This document shows positions 24,044 through 34,384 of a stretch of 64,000 bases of DNA, piece after piece (within the stretch, counting starts at the first letter, position 1; every line of letters begins with the position of its first letter). Source of the stretch: Topomyia yanbarensis (lineage: Eukaryota; Arthropoda; Insecta; Diptera; Culicidae); assembly GCF_030247195.1 (NCBI RefSeq), contig NC_080670.1:212338546-212402545 (forward strand), in the 5' to 3' direction. The translations under genes and the position numbers were made by a program. The notes beneath the pieces are model-generated. The model ran no database searches. It was not told the DNA's origin and worked only from the letters and a program-made list of their open reading frames with translations.

Positions 24044-25858
24044 TGGCTTTTCTGTTACCATGAAAGTATGTGTGTAAATGAGAATGCAGATTGCAAGTGC
24101 CAACATTTGGTCCTTCGAACCGGATAAGTGTTGAGCGAAGCAGGTGTTGGTGTTCGTAAAAATAATATTCCGTAGTGATAATATCACGTGTCGAAAGAAT
24201 TTGCTTGAAAGTGATCGCAAAAAAATTGAAATAGAATTTGAAAGAAATCACAGCAGGCTGGTAATGTTCTGCACTGACAGTTCGCATACGAATAGGAAAT
24301 ATTGAGACATGGCTATATTTATCAAACTCACCGATATCGTAAAAATAATAGAAATAGAACTTAAAAAGAACTTACAGTGCTCACTGTTCGTACTCATGCG
24401 ACCTTTGGTCATAAAGGGCGAACACGAAATTATTGCGACACATTCAACAGGGCATAACTTTTTTTTGCCATTGGGTAAAAATCAACCAAATTTTGCACAC
24501 TTTCTCATTGATGTGTATTGTTTACATGCTGTCATAACATAAAATAACCAAACCAGAAATGAAACGTAACACGAAACCGCTATAAAATAACAGCGTTCTC
24601 GGTTATGCAATATTAAGCATTTCCTTATTTTCCTTTCCACTGTTTTGTCAGTTGCATGACTATGTCAACACAACGTTATACTGGTTCATTGGATAGGAAT
24701 GAACTTTGTTGATTATTCTATAGACACGCCCCGACAGCGTGTAATTTCCCCTGCGCGTCAAGCTTTAACGTGACTGGTTGAAACAGTAAATAATATTGTA
24801 GACGTTGAACCGCGTTTCTCGCTTAGGTAATAATGTAAGCAGTACTAGATTTAGGCAGGCTAGTTTTTAAGCAATGAGCAATAAAGAAAATGGTACAGTG
24901 TGTTTTCGTTCAGCAATGTCTCACAAGAGTAATGTTTCGAACTGGCCTAAGATGACCATCCCAGTTGGCTACGGTGTTTCCCAGACAGTCAAAGACGAGA
25001 AGGACATGTTAAGAAAATGTATTTCTGTCTTTTCTCCAATAACCTAATTTTACCGCAATTGCGTGTGACTGTCAAAGAGTGAACAGTTTTGAATTGAACC
25101 ATGTATTCCACAGTGACAATAACTTGCAAAGAAACGAGTATACAAAAACAAAAAAACGAATTTCTAAAACATATCCGAAATAGCAGTGGTTCAATCTTTT
25201 TACGCGCACTCATGCGACCTTTGGTCATATGATGACGACTTCAAGAGATCTCAATCCCGTAAATTTGTAATGCATATTGTAATATTGTGAAGCTGCAGTG
25301 GTTTGATATTCAAACGGCAAAAATAATATTCCGTAGTGATAATATCACGTGTCAAAAGAAATTGCTTGCACTGGTTCGCAAAAAAATTGAAATAGAATTT
25401 GAAAGAAATCACAGTAGGCTGGCGCCCTGTTGCGTAGTTCGCATACGAATAGGAAATAGAAAATATTGAGAAATTACAACGATTGGCTTTTGCTTTCTGC
25501 TTTCACAAAAATAATAGAAATAGAACTTAAAAAGAATTTACAGGTGCAGGTATTTCTATATTCCTCGTACTCATGCGACCTTTGGTCATATGATGACGAC
25601 TTCTTGAGAAATTTTCAAACAAAAATAATATTCCGTAGTGATAATATCACGGTTCGATACAGATTCACTCAAACTAGGATAAACTATAGAATTTCTTCGA
25701 AATTTCAGCGGTTGCTTTCTTTGGGGTAAAAAACGAATTTCTAAAACATCCGAAATTTCAGTGATTGGTTATCTGCTTTCTGTCAAATATTCTAAAACGA
25801 CCTAGTTTTGAAGAGAACGACAAATTCACCACCTTTTCGCATACGAATTGTAAATAGT
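24044..25858 (+). repeat. modular satellite array segment
   Basis: Resumes with core TTTGGTCCTTCGAACCGGA (24105), then A1-A2-B-C-D. It is interrupted at about 24420-25140 by unrelated DNA. It then gives a full run F-D-I-A1-A2-B-C-D-A1-E-F-G-H from 25147, broken inside core H by Bel/Pao integrase sequence. Confidence 0.88.
24420..25140. other. non-array insertion, unclassified
   Basis: No array cores. Short frames without motifs. The right part (CGTGTGACTGTCAAAGAGTG near 25065) recurs near 37460, so it is shared between array regions. Confidence 0.4.
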
Positions 25859-26833
25859 AAATAAAAATACTACCACAGAAGAATCACATTACCAATCTAC
25901 TCGTGAGGCGATATCATGAAGAATGCTATCATCAAGCAGATAACACAGTCTTGAACAATCGCGCTGCGTTTTTACATCATACACGCACAGGCCGTTTTAA
26001 GAAACGTGAAAGGTTGTTGTCAAAGATGTGTTCTGAATACAGCCCAAGTAGCAGTGCCAAGAATGGCTCCTCTCCCACGAGTAAGGACTAATCTAAGTGC
26101 ATTTCCGTTTGAATACAGTGGAGTGAACTATTTTGGACCCTTCTACGTTCAACAAAGTAGAAATGTAAAGGAAAAAAATGGGGAGTAATTTTCCATCGCC
26201 TAGTTACTCGAGGGATACATATCGAAATAGCGGAAAATTTGAGCAAAATTTCCAATGTCGGAGAGGTAAGGTCACTCAGCTTTATAGCGACAACGGAACC
26301 AATTTTATTGGCGCCGATAGAGAGTTGAAACGACTCCTTCGCGATCTCAATACTAGAATGAGACAAGGAGAAGCAGCGGAATTGGAAATTTCGTGGGTGT
26401 TCAACCCTCCAGCAGCCCCACATTTTGGAGGCGTTTGGGAAAGGTTGATCGGAGTTATAAAAAGGGCGCTCAACGCCCTGATAGACGATATGTCGAAAAG
26501 GACGCCTACCAGTGAGGTGCTGCGATCAGTTTTAGTCCAAGCCGAGTGGTTATGTTATCCACCCTCAAATGATCTAGCGCAGGGGTCTGAATTATCTGCC
26601 GTACCGGATAAACGGCGAAAAAATACACTATAGGAGTGAGCGAGAAGGGTGGATAGCTAGGACCAAACCATAGATGAAATTTATAGCTTAAGAATTTGTA
26701 TATATAGCTTTAGGATTCTAAAATAAAGTCAGTCGTTTATCAATAGCAGAAGTATCAGTCGTTGAGTCGTTTTTACCAATCGCAAGGAATCAGTCCGTTT
26801 ATCATCAAGAAACCGATGACATTTACTTGTATT
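25859..26833 (+). pseudogene. Bel/Pao integrase fragment, copy 1
   Basis: Translation over three frames gives the integrase of a Bel/Pao LTR retrotransposon: HITNLLVRRYHEECYHQ (zinc-binding region), PRMAPLPRVRTN, GVNYFGPFYV, LYSDNGTNFIGA, then [17 protein letters not shown]. The intact enzyme inserts retroelement cDNA into the genome. The first catalytic Asp (usual GVDYFGP) is Asn here; the second Asp (SDNGTNF) and the Glu (VWERLIG) remain. Frameshifts near 26000 and 26200 also break it. AAATAAAG near 26720 may be LTR poly(A) signal. The fragment joins the array inside core H on the left and near CTTGTAGCTTTTCAAAAAAA on the right. A near-identical copy sits at 29660-30640. Confidence 0.8.
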
Positions 26834-29660
26834 TACTTGTAGCTTTTCAAAAAAATGTCACAAAATTTGTCAATTGAATAAAGTCAAAAAACGAATTTCT
26901 AAAACATATCCGAAATCGCAGTGGTTTATTCTTTCTACGCGCACTCATGCGACCTTTGGTCATATGATGACGACTTAAAGAGATCTCAATCCCGTAAATT
27001 TGTAATGCATATTGTAATATTGTGAAGCTGCAGTGGTTTGATCTTCAACGGCAAAAATAATATTCCGTAGTGATAATATCACGTGTCAAAAGAAATTGCT
27101 TGCACTGGTTCGCAAAAAAATTGAAATAGAATTTGAAATAAATCACAGTAGACTGATGTAGTGCTTCACTGACAGAGTACGCATACGAATAGGAAATAGA
27201 AAATATTGAGAAATTACAACGATTGGCTTATGTTTTCTGCTTTCACAAAAATAATAGAAATAGAACTTAAAAAGAACTTACAGTGGTCGGTTTGATTCTC
27301 ACGATGGCACTCATGCGACCTTTGGTCATATGATGACGACTTTTTACGAAATTATCAAGCTAATCTCAAAAATAATATTCCGTAGTGATAATATCACGGT
27401 TCGAACACAGTTCGACTCAAACTAGGATAAACTATAGAATTTCTTCGAAATTTCAACGGTTGGTTTCGTTGGGCAAAAAACGAATTTCTAAAACATATCC
27501 GAAATTTCAGTGATTGGTTATCTGCTTTCTGTCAAATATTCTAAAACGACCTAGTTTTGAAGAGAACGACAAATTCACCACCTTTTCGCATACGAATTGT
27601 AAATAGAAATATATAGAGAAATTTCAGTAGTTGCATCAAGGTTGCATGTTGTCAAAAATAATAGAAATAGAACTTAAAAAGAATTTGCAGTGAAGGTGTT
27701 CTGTTGTTGTTCTCACTCATGCGACCTTTGGTCATATGATGACGACTTTTTGAAAAAAAAATCAATCTAAATCCAGCAACAATAATTGTTTTCTGCTAAA
27801 TTCTGACCGCAAATCGCCTTTGCATTGTTGCACTATCACAAATAAATTGCAATATGTAAGTCGTATGTCTTTCTTTATCAAATTGCGATAGCGTGTTATA
27901 AATCGAAGCATGAGATACTTATTATGACACAGGGTAATTTCAAGACATTTTTATTGTAAAACGGCTGTGATGTAATAATAATGCACATCCTTCCAATACA
28001 GGAAAATGGTAATAGTTATCCCATCTTTGTTTTCCCAAACCAAGCTAATCGCGTTGGCGTACCTAGTAATGCGCCTATGCAATAAATACAACAACAAAAA
28101 ACACGAAAGATATAATCCAACGAGAGGTTGCCCTAAACAACGTCCTAACGAAACAGTAGAAGCAGCTGATAGAACCACAAGCATCCATCGAATGAAAATC
28201 ACCAAGGCATCCATAGTCAACAAACATCATTCTGAATAACCAACTTATAATGCAAGGCTGATAGAACCACGAGCATTCATAGGTTAGTATTTTCGTAACA
28301 GTCCAATGCAACAAATTAAATTGCAATATGTAAGTCGTATGTCTTCCTTTCCACAATTGCTTGGTTTTATCGCAATTGCCCATGACTGCAAAACTTTCTA
28401 TCTTCTACCAAAAATAATATTCCGTAGTGATAATATCACGGTTCGAATGCAGTTTGACTCAAACTAGGATACACTATGGAAACTAGGATGAACTATAGAA
28501 TTTCAGCGATTGATTTCGTTGGGCAAAAAACGAATTTCTAAAACATATCCGAAATTTCAGTGATTGGTTATCTGCTTTCTGTTAAATATTCTAAAACGTG
28601 TCTTTTCGTATACGAATTGTAAATAGAAATATATAGAGAAATTGCAGTCGTTGAATCGAGGTTGCATGCTTGCAAAAATAATAGAAATAGAACTTAAAAA
28701 GAATTTACAGTGAAGGTGTTCTAGTGTTGGTCTCACTCATGCGACCTTTGGTCATATGATGACGACTTTTTAAAAAATCGAATTAAATCTAACAAAACTA
28801 TTTTCTTTTCTGATGAATTTCGACCGCGGATCGCGTTTGCATTTTATCAAATTTTCATTGCAAAAATGCACTATCGATATTGAAAGCTTGCTGAAAATAC
28901 CAAATAGAATGTATTAACTCGTAGCTTTTAAAAAAATGTCACAAAATTTGTCAATTGAATAAAGTCAAAAAACGAATTTCTAAAACATATCCGAAATCGC
29001 AGTGGTTTATTCTTCCTACGCGCACTCATGCGACCTTTGGTCATATGATGACGACTTAAAGAGATATCAGTCCCGTAAATTTGTAATGCATATTGTAATA
29101 TTGTGAAGCTGCAGTGGTTTGATCTTCAAACGGCAAAAATAATATTCCGTAGTGATAATATCACGTGTCAAAAGAAATTGCTTGCACTGGTTCGCAAAAA
29201 AATTGAAATAGAATTTGAAAGAAATCACAGTAGGCTGGCACCCAGTCGCGTAGTTCGCATACGAATAGGAAATAGAAAATATTGAGAAATTACAATGATT
29301 GGCTTTTGCTTTCACAAAAATAATAGAAATAGAACTTAAAAAGAATTTACGGTGCAGGTATTTCTATATTCCTCGTACTCATGCGACCTTTGGTCATATG
29401 ATGACGACTTCTTGAGAAATTTTCAAACATAAAAATAATATTCCGTAGTGATAATATCACGGTTCGATACAGATTCACTCAAACTAGGATAAACTATAGA
29501 ATTTCTTCGAAATTTCAGCGGTTGGTTTCGTTGGGCAAAAAACGAATTTCTAAAACATATCCGAAATTTCAGTGATTGGTTATCTGATTCTGTCAAATAT
29601 TCTAAAACGACCTAGTTTTGAAGAGAACGACAAATTCACTACCTTTTCGCATTCGCAATT
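26834..29660 (+). repeat. modular satellite array, best-preserved higher-order units
   Basis: Holds the clearest unit at 26885-27750 and a second at 28960-29660. Between them (27750-28960) are extra cores GCAATATGTAAGTCGTATGT (27848, 28320) and a CGACCGCGGATCGCGTT core (28823), plus an A1-E-F-H-C-D run at 28409-28766. 27950-28280 is non-array spacer. Confidence 0.9.
26885..27750 (+). repeat. reference higher-order unit of the satellite, about 865 bp
   Basis: Core positions: F 26885, D 26942, I 26993, A1 27052, A2 27112, B 27178, C 27245, D 27308, A1 27367, E 27413, F 27473, G 27531, H 27583, C 27651, D 27714. Spacing is 50-67 bp throughout. Cores A2, B, C, E, F, H and I end in CAGTGRTTGG or a one-to-four base variant, which marks them as divergent copies of one ancestral monomer of about 60 bp. 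Confidence 0.9.
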
Positions 29661-30640
29661 GTAAATAGTAAATAAAAATACTACCACAGAAGAATCACAT
29701 TACCAATCTACTCGTGAGGCGATATCATGAAGAATGCTATCATCAAGCAGATAACACAGTCTTGAACAATCGCGCTGCGTTTTTACATCATACACGCACA
29801 GGCCGTTTTAAGAAACGTGAAAGGTTGTTGTCAAAGATGTGTTCTGAATACAGCCCAAGTAGCAGTGCCAAGAATGGCTCCTCTCCCACGAGTAAGGACT
29901 AATCTAAGTGCATTTCCGTTTGAATACAGTGGAGTGAACTATTTTGGACCCTTCTACGTTCAAAAAAGTAGAAATGAAAAGGAAAAAAAATGGGGAGTAA
30001 TTTTTACTTGCCTAGTTACTCGAGGGATACATATCGAAATGGCGGAAAATTTGAGCAAAATTTCCAATGTCGGAGAGGTAAGGTCACTCAGCTTTATAGC
30101 GACAACGGAACCAATTTTGTTGGCGCCGAAAGAGAGTTGAAACGACTCCTTCAGGATCTCAATGCTAGAATGAGACAAGGAGAAGCAGCGGAATTGGAAA
30201 ATTTCGTGGGTGTTCAACCCTCCAGCAGCCCCACATTTTGGAGGCGTTTGGGAAAGGTTGATCGGAGTTATAAAAAGGGCGCTCAACGCCATGATAGACG
30301 ATGTGTCGAAAAGGACGCCTACCAGTGAGGTGCTACGATCAGCTTTAGTCCAAGCCGAGTGGTTATGTTATCCACCCTCAAATGATCTAGCGCAGGGGTC
30401 TGAATTATCTGCCGTACCGGAAAAACGGCGAAAAAAATACACTATAGGAGTGAGCGAGAAGGGTGGATAACTAGGACCAAACCATAGATGAAATTTATAG
30501 CTTAAGAATTTGTATATATCTTTATATCTTTAGGATTCTAAAATAAAGTCAGTCGTTTATCAATAGCAGAAGTATCAGTCGTTGAGTCGTTTTTACCAAT
30601 CGCAAGGAATCAGTCCGTTTATCATCAAGAAACCGATGAC
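29660..30640 (+). pseudogene. Bel/Pao integrase fragment, copy 2
   Basis: Nearly identical to 25859-26833, with the same array junctions on both sides and the same Asp-to-Asn change in GVNYFGPFYV. Here WGVIFTCLVTRGIHIEMA is open, and frameshifts fall at slightly different places. The shared defect and junctions show that array and integrase piece were duplicated together after the capture. Not functional. Confidence 0.8.
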
Positions 30641-32025
30641 ATTTACTTGTATTTACTTGTAGCTTTTCAAAAAAATGTCACAAAATTTGTCAATTGAATA
30701 AAGTCAAAAAACGAATTTCTAAAACATATCCGAAATCGCAGTGGTTTATTCTTTCTACGCGCACTCATGCGACCTTTGGTCATATGATGACGACTTAAAG
30801 AGATCTCAATCCCGTAAATTTGTAATGCATATTGTAATATTGTGAAGCTGCAGTGGTTTGATCTTCAAACGGCAAAAATAATATTCCGTAGTGATAATAT
30901 CACGTGTGCAGCGCCCATAGTTTTCGGTCAGCATCAACCCTGGAAAATTTCTCCAAGTGGTGCACCATGGAAGCTAATTTCCTGGGTTACATCACCAGCT
31001 ACAGCCTTAAGCTAAGCTGATATTTTGATGCACTCGCGCTTTCCAAGCCATATGCTTACGGAAAAGGTTTGGAAGTAGTCAGGGGTAATTACGCGTAACA
31101 GACGCGTGACGTGCAGAATGGATATAGTCAATAAACCTAAGAAACTGTGTTAACTCATTCGATTGATAAACTATTGCCTGCATGTTTGATAATCAGTGGC
31201 CACCGTCGGCCGCGTCTGTACACGTGTCAAAAGAAATTGCTTGCACCGGTTCGCAAAAAAAATTGAAATAGAATTTGAAAGAAATCACAGTAGGCTGGCG
31301 CCCTGTCGCGTAGTTCGCATACGAATAGGAAATAGAAAATATTGAGAAATTACAACGATTGGCTTTTGTTTTCTGCTTTCACAAAAATAATAGAAATAGA
31401 ACTTAAAAAGAATTTACGGTGCAGGTATTTCTATATTCCTCGTACTCATGCGACCTTTGGTCATATGATGACGACTTCTTGAGAAGTTTTCAAACATAAA
31501 AATAATATTCCGTAGTGATAATATCACGGTTCGATACAGATTCACGCAAACTAGGATAAACTATAGAATTTCTTCGAAATTCCAGCGGTTGCTTTCATTG
31601 GGTAAAAAACGAATTTCTAAAACATATCCGAAATTTCAGTGATTGGTTATCTGCTTTCGGTCAAATATTCTAAAACGACCTAGTTTTGAAGAGAACGACA
31701 AATTCATTGTTTTTTCGTATACGAATTGTAAATTCCAGTGGTTGAAGCAAAGTTGCATGCTTACAAAAATAATAGAAATAGAACTTAAAAAGAATTTACA
31801 GTGACGGTGTTCTAGTGTTGTTCTCACTCATGCGACCTTTGGTCATATGATGACGACTTTTTGAAAAAATATGCTGCTGAACTTCGACCGCGGATCGCGT
31901 TTGCATTTTTGCACTATCTCTGCTACACAAATAAATTGCAATATTTTAGTCTTTCTTCTTATCATGACACTACATAATTGCAATGCATTTTCATTGCAAA
32001 AAGGTAGTATCGACATTGAAAGCTT
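30641..32025 (+). repeat. modular satellite array segment with solo LTR in core A1
   Basis: F (30706), D, I, A1 (30874), then the LTR at 30907-31222, then A2, B, C, D (31446), A1, E, F, G, H, C, D (31828), and the CGACCGCGGATCGCGTT core (31884). A1 and A2 cores read on across the LTR if it is removed. Confidence 0.9.
30907..31222 (+). mobile_element. solo LTR, 316 bp, inserted in array core A1
   Basis: TGCAGCGCCCATAG...GCGTCTGTACA with perfect 4-bp duplication CGTG (30903-30906, 31223-31226). The first 150 bp match the LTR at 23255; the end shares CAGTGGCCACC. CAATAAACC inside could be a poly(A) signal. It is an internally shorter variant of the 785-bp LTR. Confidence 0.82.
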
Positions 32026-32224
32026 GTCGTTGGGATTTAGAACCGACTTGGTTCTAGCTTAGCGACATTTTGGTGGCTCCAGAGAGGAGCGGAGCACAAT
32101 CTTCCTTAAAATTTTATTAAACATATTTTGAATAGTTTTCAACTATTTAAATTGAGTATTGAGTTTCTTTCTCTATAATTGGAAAGATTGTTAGAGATCG
32201 ATTAACAGATATTTCTAAGCAAAT

Positions 32225-33122
32225 ATGGAATTCGTGGTGAATCCCAATGGCCATTGTCGCCTTTGTACAAAGAAAGATCGAGCAATGGTTGAGATGATAA
32301 CCTGCTCCGATTGCGATAGATGGTTTCATCTATCTTGCGTAAAGTTAGATAAACGACCAGCACGCCCAGAAGCGTGGTATTGTTTGAAATGCCAGCAGCG
32401 TAACCAAGATTACGCTGAGCTGAAGAAAGACTTGGAGGTGAAAAATAGGGCACCCCAAGCAGAAGGAGGAAGCAATGGAACTCATGCAAATACACGAGAG
32501 GACAATGTCGTCTCTCGTGAATTCTTTTCAGAATACTAGTATGACAGAAAACTCTTCTGACTGGAGTATATACTTGAAAAGGCAAGCGCTAGTAGCCTTG
32601 CCCAAGTTTAGTGGGAATGCCAGAGAATGGCCTAATTTTAGAAAGATCATGGAAGAGACCACAAGGGAAGGTCAATTTAATAACTTAGAGAACCTAACTA
32701 GGCTCCAGACTGTACTGGAAAATAAAGCATTAAAGTGTGTTCAACAACTTATGTTGGACCCAGAAAATGTTGAAGAGATGATGGAAAAACTTGGTGATGT
32801 GTTTGGCTCTCCCAAAATAGTCTATGAGGAATTAGTTAATGAACTATATAAAGCCAAAAGAGACGTTGTGGAAATTTCAGACGCCCTCGAAAACTTAGTC
32901 AATAATATGACTACGTTAGAAGCAACGGGATACCTCAACGATACGGTTAAAAAATTAAAGTGGGTAGAGACCTCACAGACCAATGCTCTGAGGCACTGTA
33001 CGCCTACGGTAACAGATGTGAGCAATTGGTCAAAGCCTACGGCCAAAGTATATATGGCAACGTCACATGCAAAACCGAGGTCATTCAATGACGAGAAGAG
33101 AATTCACCTGCATCAAGATTAG
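32225..33122 (+). pseudogene. Bel/Pao gag with N-terminal PHD-like finger, frameshifted
   Basis: Starts MEFVVNPNGHCRLCTKKD. A PHD-type finger follows (CRLC, CSDC, HLSC, CLKC spacing), a feature of some insect Bel/Pao gags. The frame at 32225-32539 then gives way to that at 32475-33122, which carries the DUF1759-like helical domain (LPKFSGNAREWPNF, NLENLTRLQ, ALENLVNNM). In the intact element gag packages the RNA in a particle. The frameshift near 32480 and a stop at 33122 disable it. Similar gag pieces recur at 50225, 52001 and 52692. Confidence 0.75.
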
Positions 33123-33159
33123 GCAAAAAATTATCATGGGACAAGAAATCAATCTCGAA

Positions 33160-34060
33160 GGAAATGTGTAACCTGCACATTAGGTCACAATCTAGAGAAT
33201 TGTGAAAAGTTTAAATACTTACAACCAGAGAGGCGTCATGAAATAGTTAAACAAGCTAAATTATGCTTTCGTTGTATGCGCTCTAATCATATGGCCAAGT
33301 TCTGCAAGTCGAATAAGAACTACAATAAGGATGGATGTAGGCTAAGACATCATCCACTGATACACATCGTAGAGAATCAAATCCTTCCGGTTGCACTCCA
33401 CTCCGGAGGTAAACAAGTAAAAACACTGGCCTTTCTCGATGCCGGTTCATCGCTAACCCTCGTTGACGAAGATATAGCTGATAAGCTTGGACTTCAGGGT
33501 AATAAAGAAACCTTGCGACTAAAATGGACGTAAAATATTTCAAGCGTCACAGACAGCAGAACAGTAAATCTAAAGATCTCTGGATCAAGTAAGAAAAGGT
33601 TCTCATTAAGAAATGTGAAAACCATAAAAAATTTAGACATACTTAGGTAAAGTTCCTCTTACCGAGTACGCGTATGATAAACCCAAGCTATTAATAGGTC
33701 TGAGTCATAGTCACCTGTTAGTTTCAAAACAAAACGTATCAGGAAAACTAGATGAACCCATCGCTATTAAAACAAAACTGGGATGGCTAGTGTTTGGTAA
33801 ATCAAATAGCCAACACGTGATGGTCATTCAGCAGGAAGATGAACTGAGGAGTATGATGAAACATTTCTTCTCCACAGAAGATTTCGGAGTCAGAGCAGTT
33901 CCAAATCTGCCTGCTTCTAGAGAGCTTAAACGCTCAAAAGAAATAATAAGAAACACTCTCCAAAAAAACAGGAGAACAACTATGAGATCGGACTACTTTG
34001 GAAAAACGATGATGCTCAATTTCCAAAGAGTTATGAACACCAACCGATTGTGTTGATCTT
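33160..34060 (+). pseudogene. Bel/Pao zinc knuckles, A17-type protease and pre-RT segment
   Basis: CHARACTER of the segment: knuckles CTLGHNLENC and CFRCMRSNHMAKFC, then FLDAGSSLTLVDEDIADKL, the aspartic protease active site of peptidase family A17. GLSHSHLLVS, IKTKLGWLVFG and the run up to LLWKNDDAQFPKSYE correspond to the stretch before the RT core. Frame breaks near 33120, 33535, 33650 and 33970. The protease would cut the Gag-Pol polyprotein in an intact element. Confidence 0.7.
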
Positions 34061-34384
34061 TCGCGTAAGTAGTGTAGTGAGTCCATAAGTGCAAAACAAT
34101 AGCAGACGTCGCCAATTGAGGAAGTCCCTACCAGTACCAAGACGTTAACCGGAGCAGAGAAGTATCCTCATTACAACTAAGTATTTCTTTCTCTTTCCCT
34201 ATTCAGGTACAACCCGCTAGGGAACCGTAGCTATCATAAGTCGTACTTCCGGCTTATGAAAGAAACTCTAAAAACAAAGAATTTTTTTTTTCTTTAACAA
34301 TTCAACTCGTTAAGGAAGCAAGTGCGAAGCTCGGTAACACGTCGTTGCTAAGCTAGAACCAAGTCGGTTCTAAATCACAACGAC

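Larger units (their letters stand above)
32026..34384 (+). mobile_element. Bel/Pao gag-protease segment bounded by inverted repeats
   Basis: A 2.36-kb block inside the array. Its outermost 41-44 bp are inverted copies: GTCGTTGGGATTTAGAACCG... at 32026-32066 and its complement at 34341-34384. Between them lies gag, zinc knuckles, protease and the start of the RT region of a Bel/Pao element, all on the + strand. The RT core, RNase H and integrase are missing. LTRs were not found at the edges, which is odd for a retrotransposon copy. Confidence 0.75.

Noticed and set aside
25287..25469. Recurring open frames inside the array (plus-strand 60-codon frames starting MKLQWFD, minus-strand frames with ISQYFLFPIRMR) as a gene family
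   Set aside because: They recur only because the underlying satellite cores recur. Both strands are open over the same DNA, frames break in many copies at the same core, and there is no start, splice or domain evidence.
28800..28850. Hammerhead ribozyme (CTGATGA followed by GAAA-like sequence)
   Set aside because: The CTGATGA word occurs in only one copy of this core; other copies have TGCTGAATTTCG, and no conserved three-stem core could be drawn.
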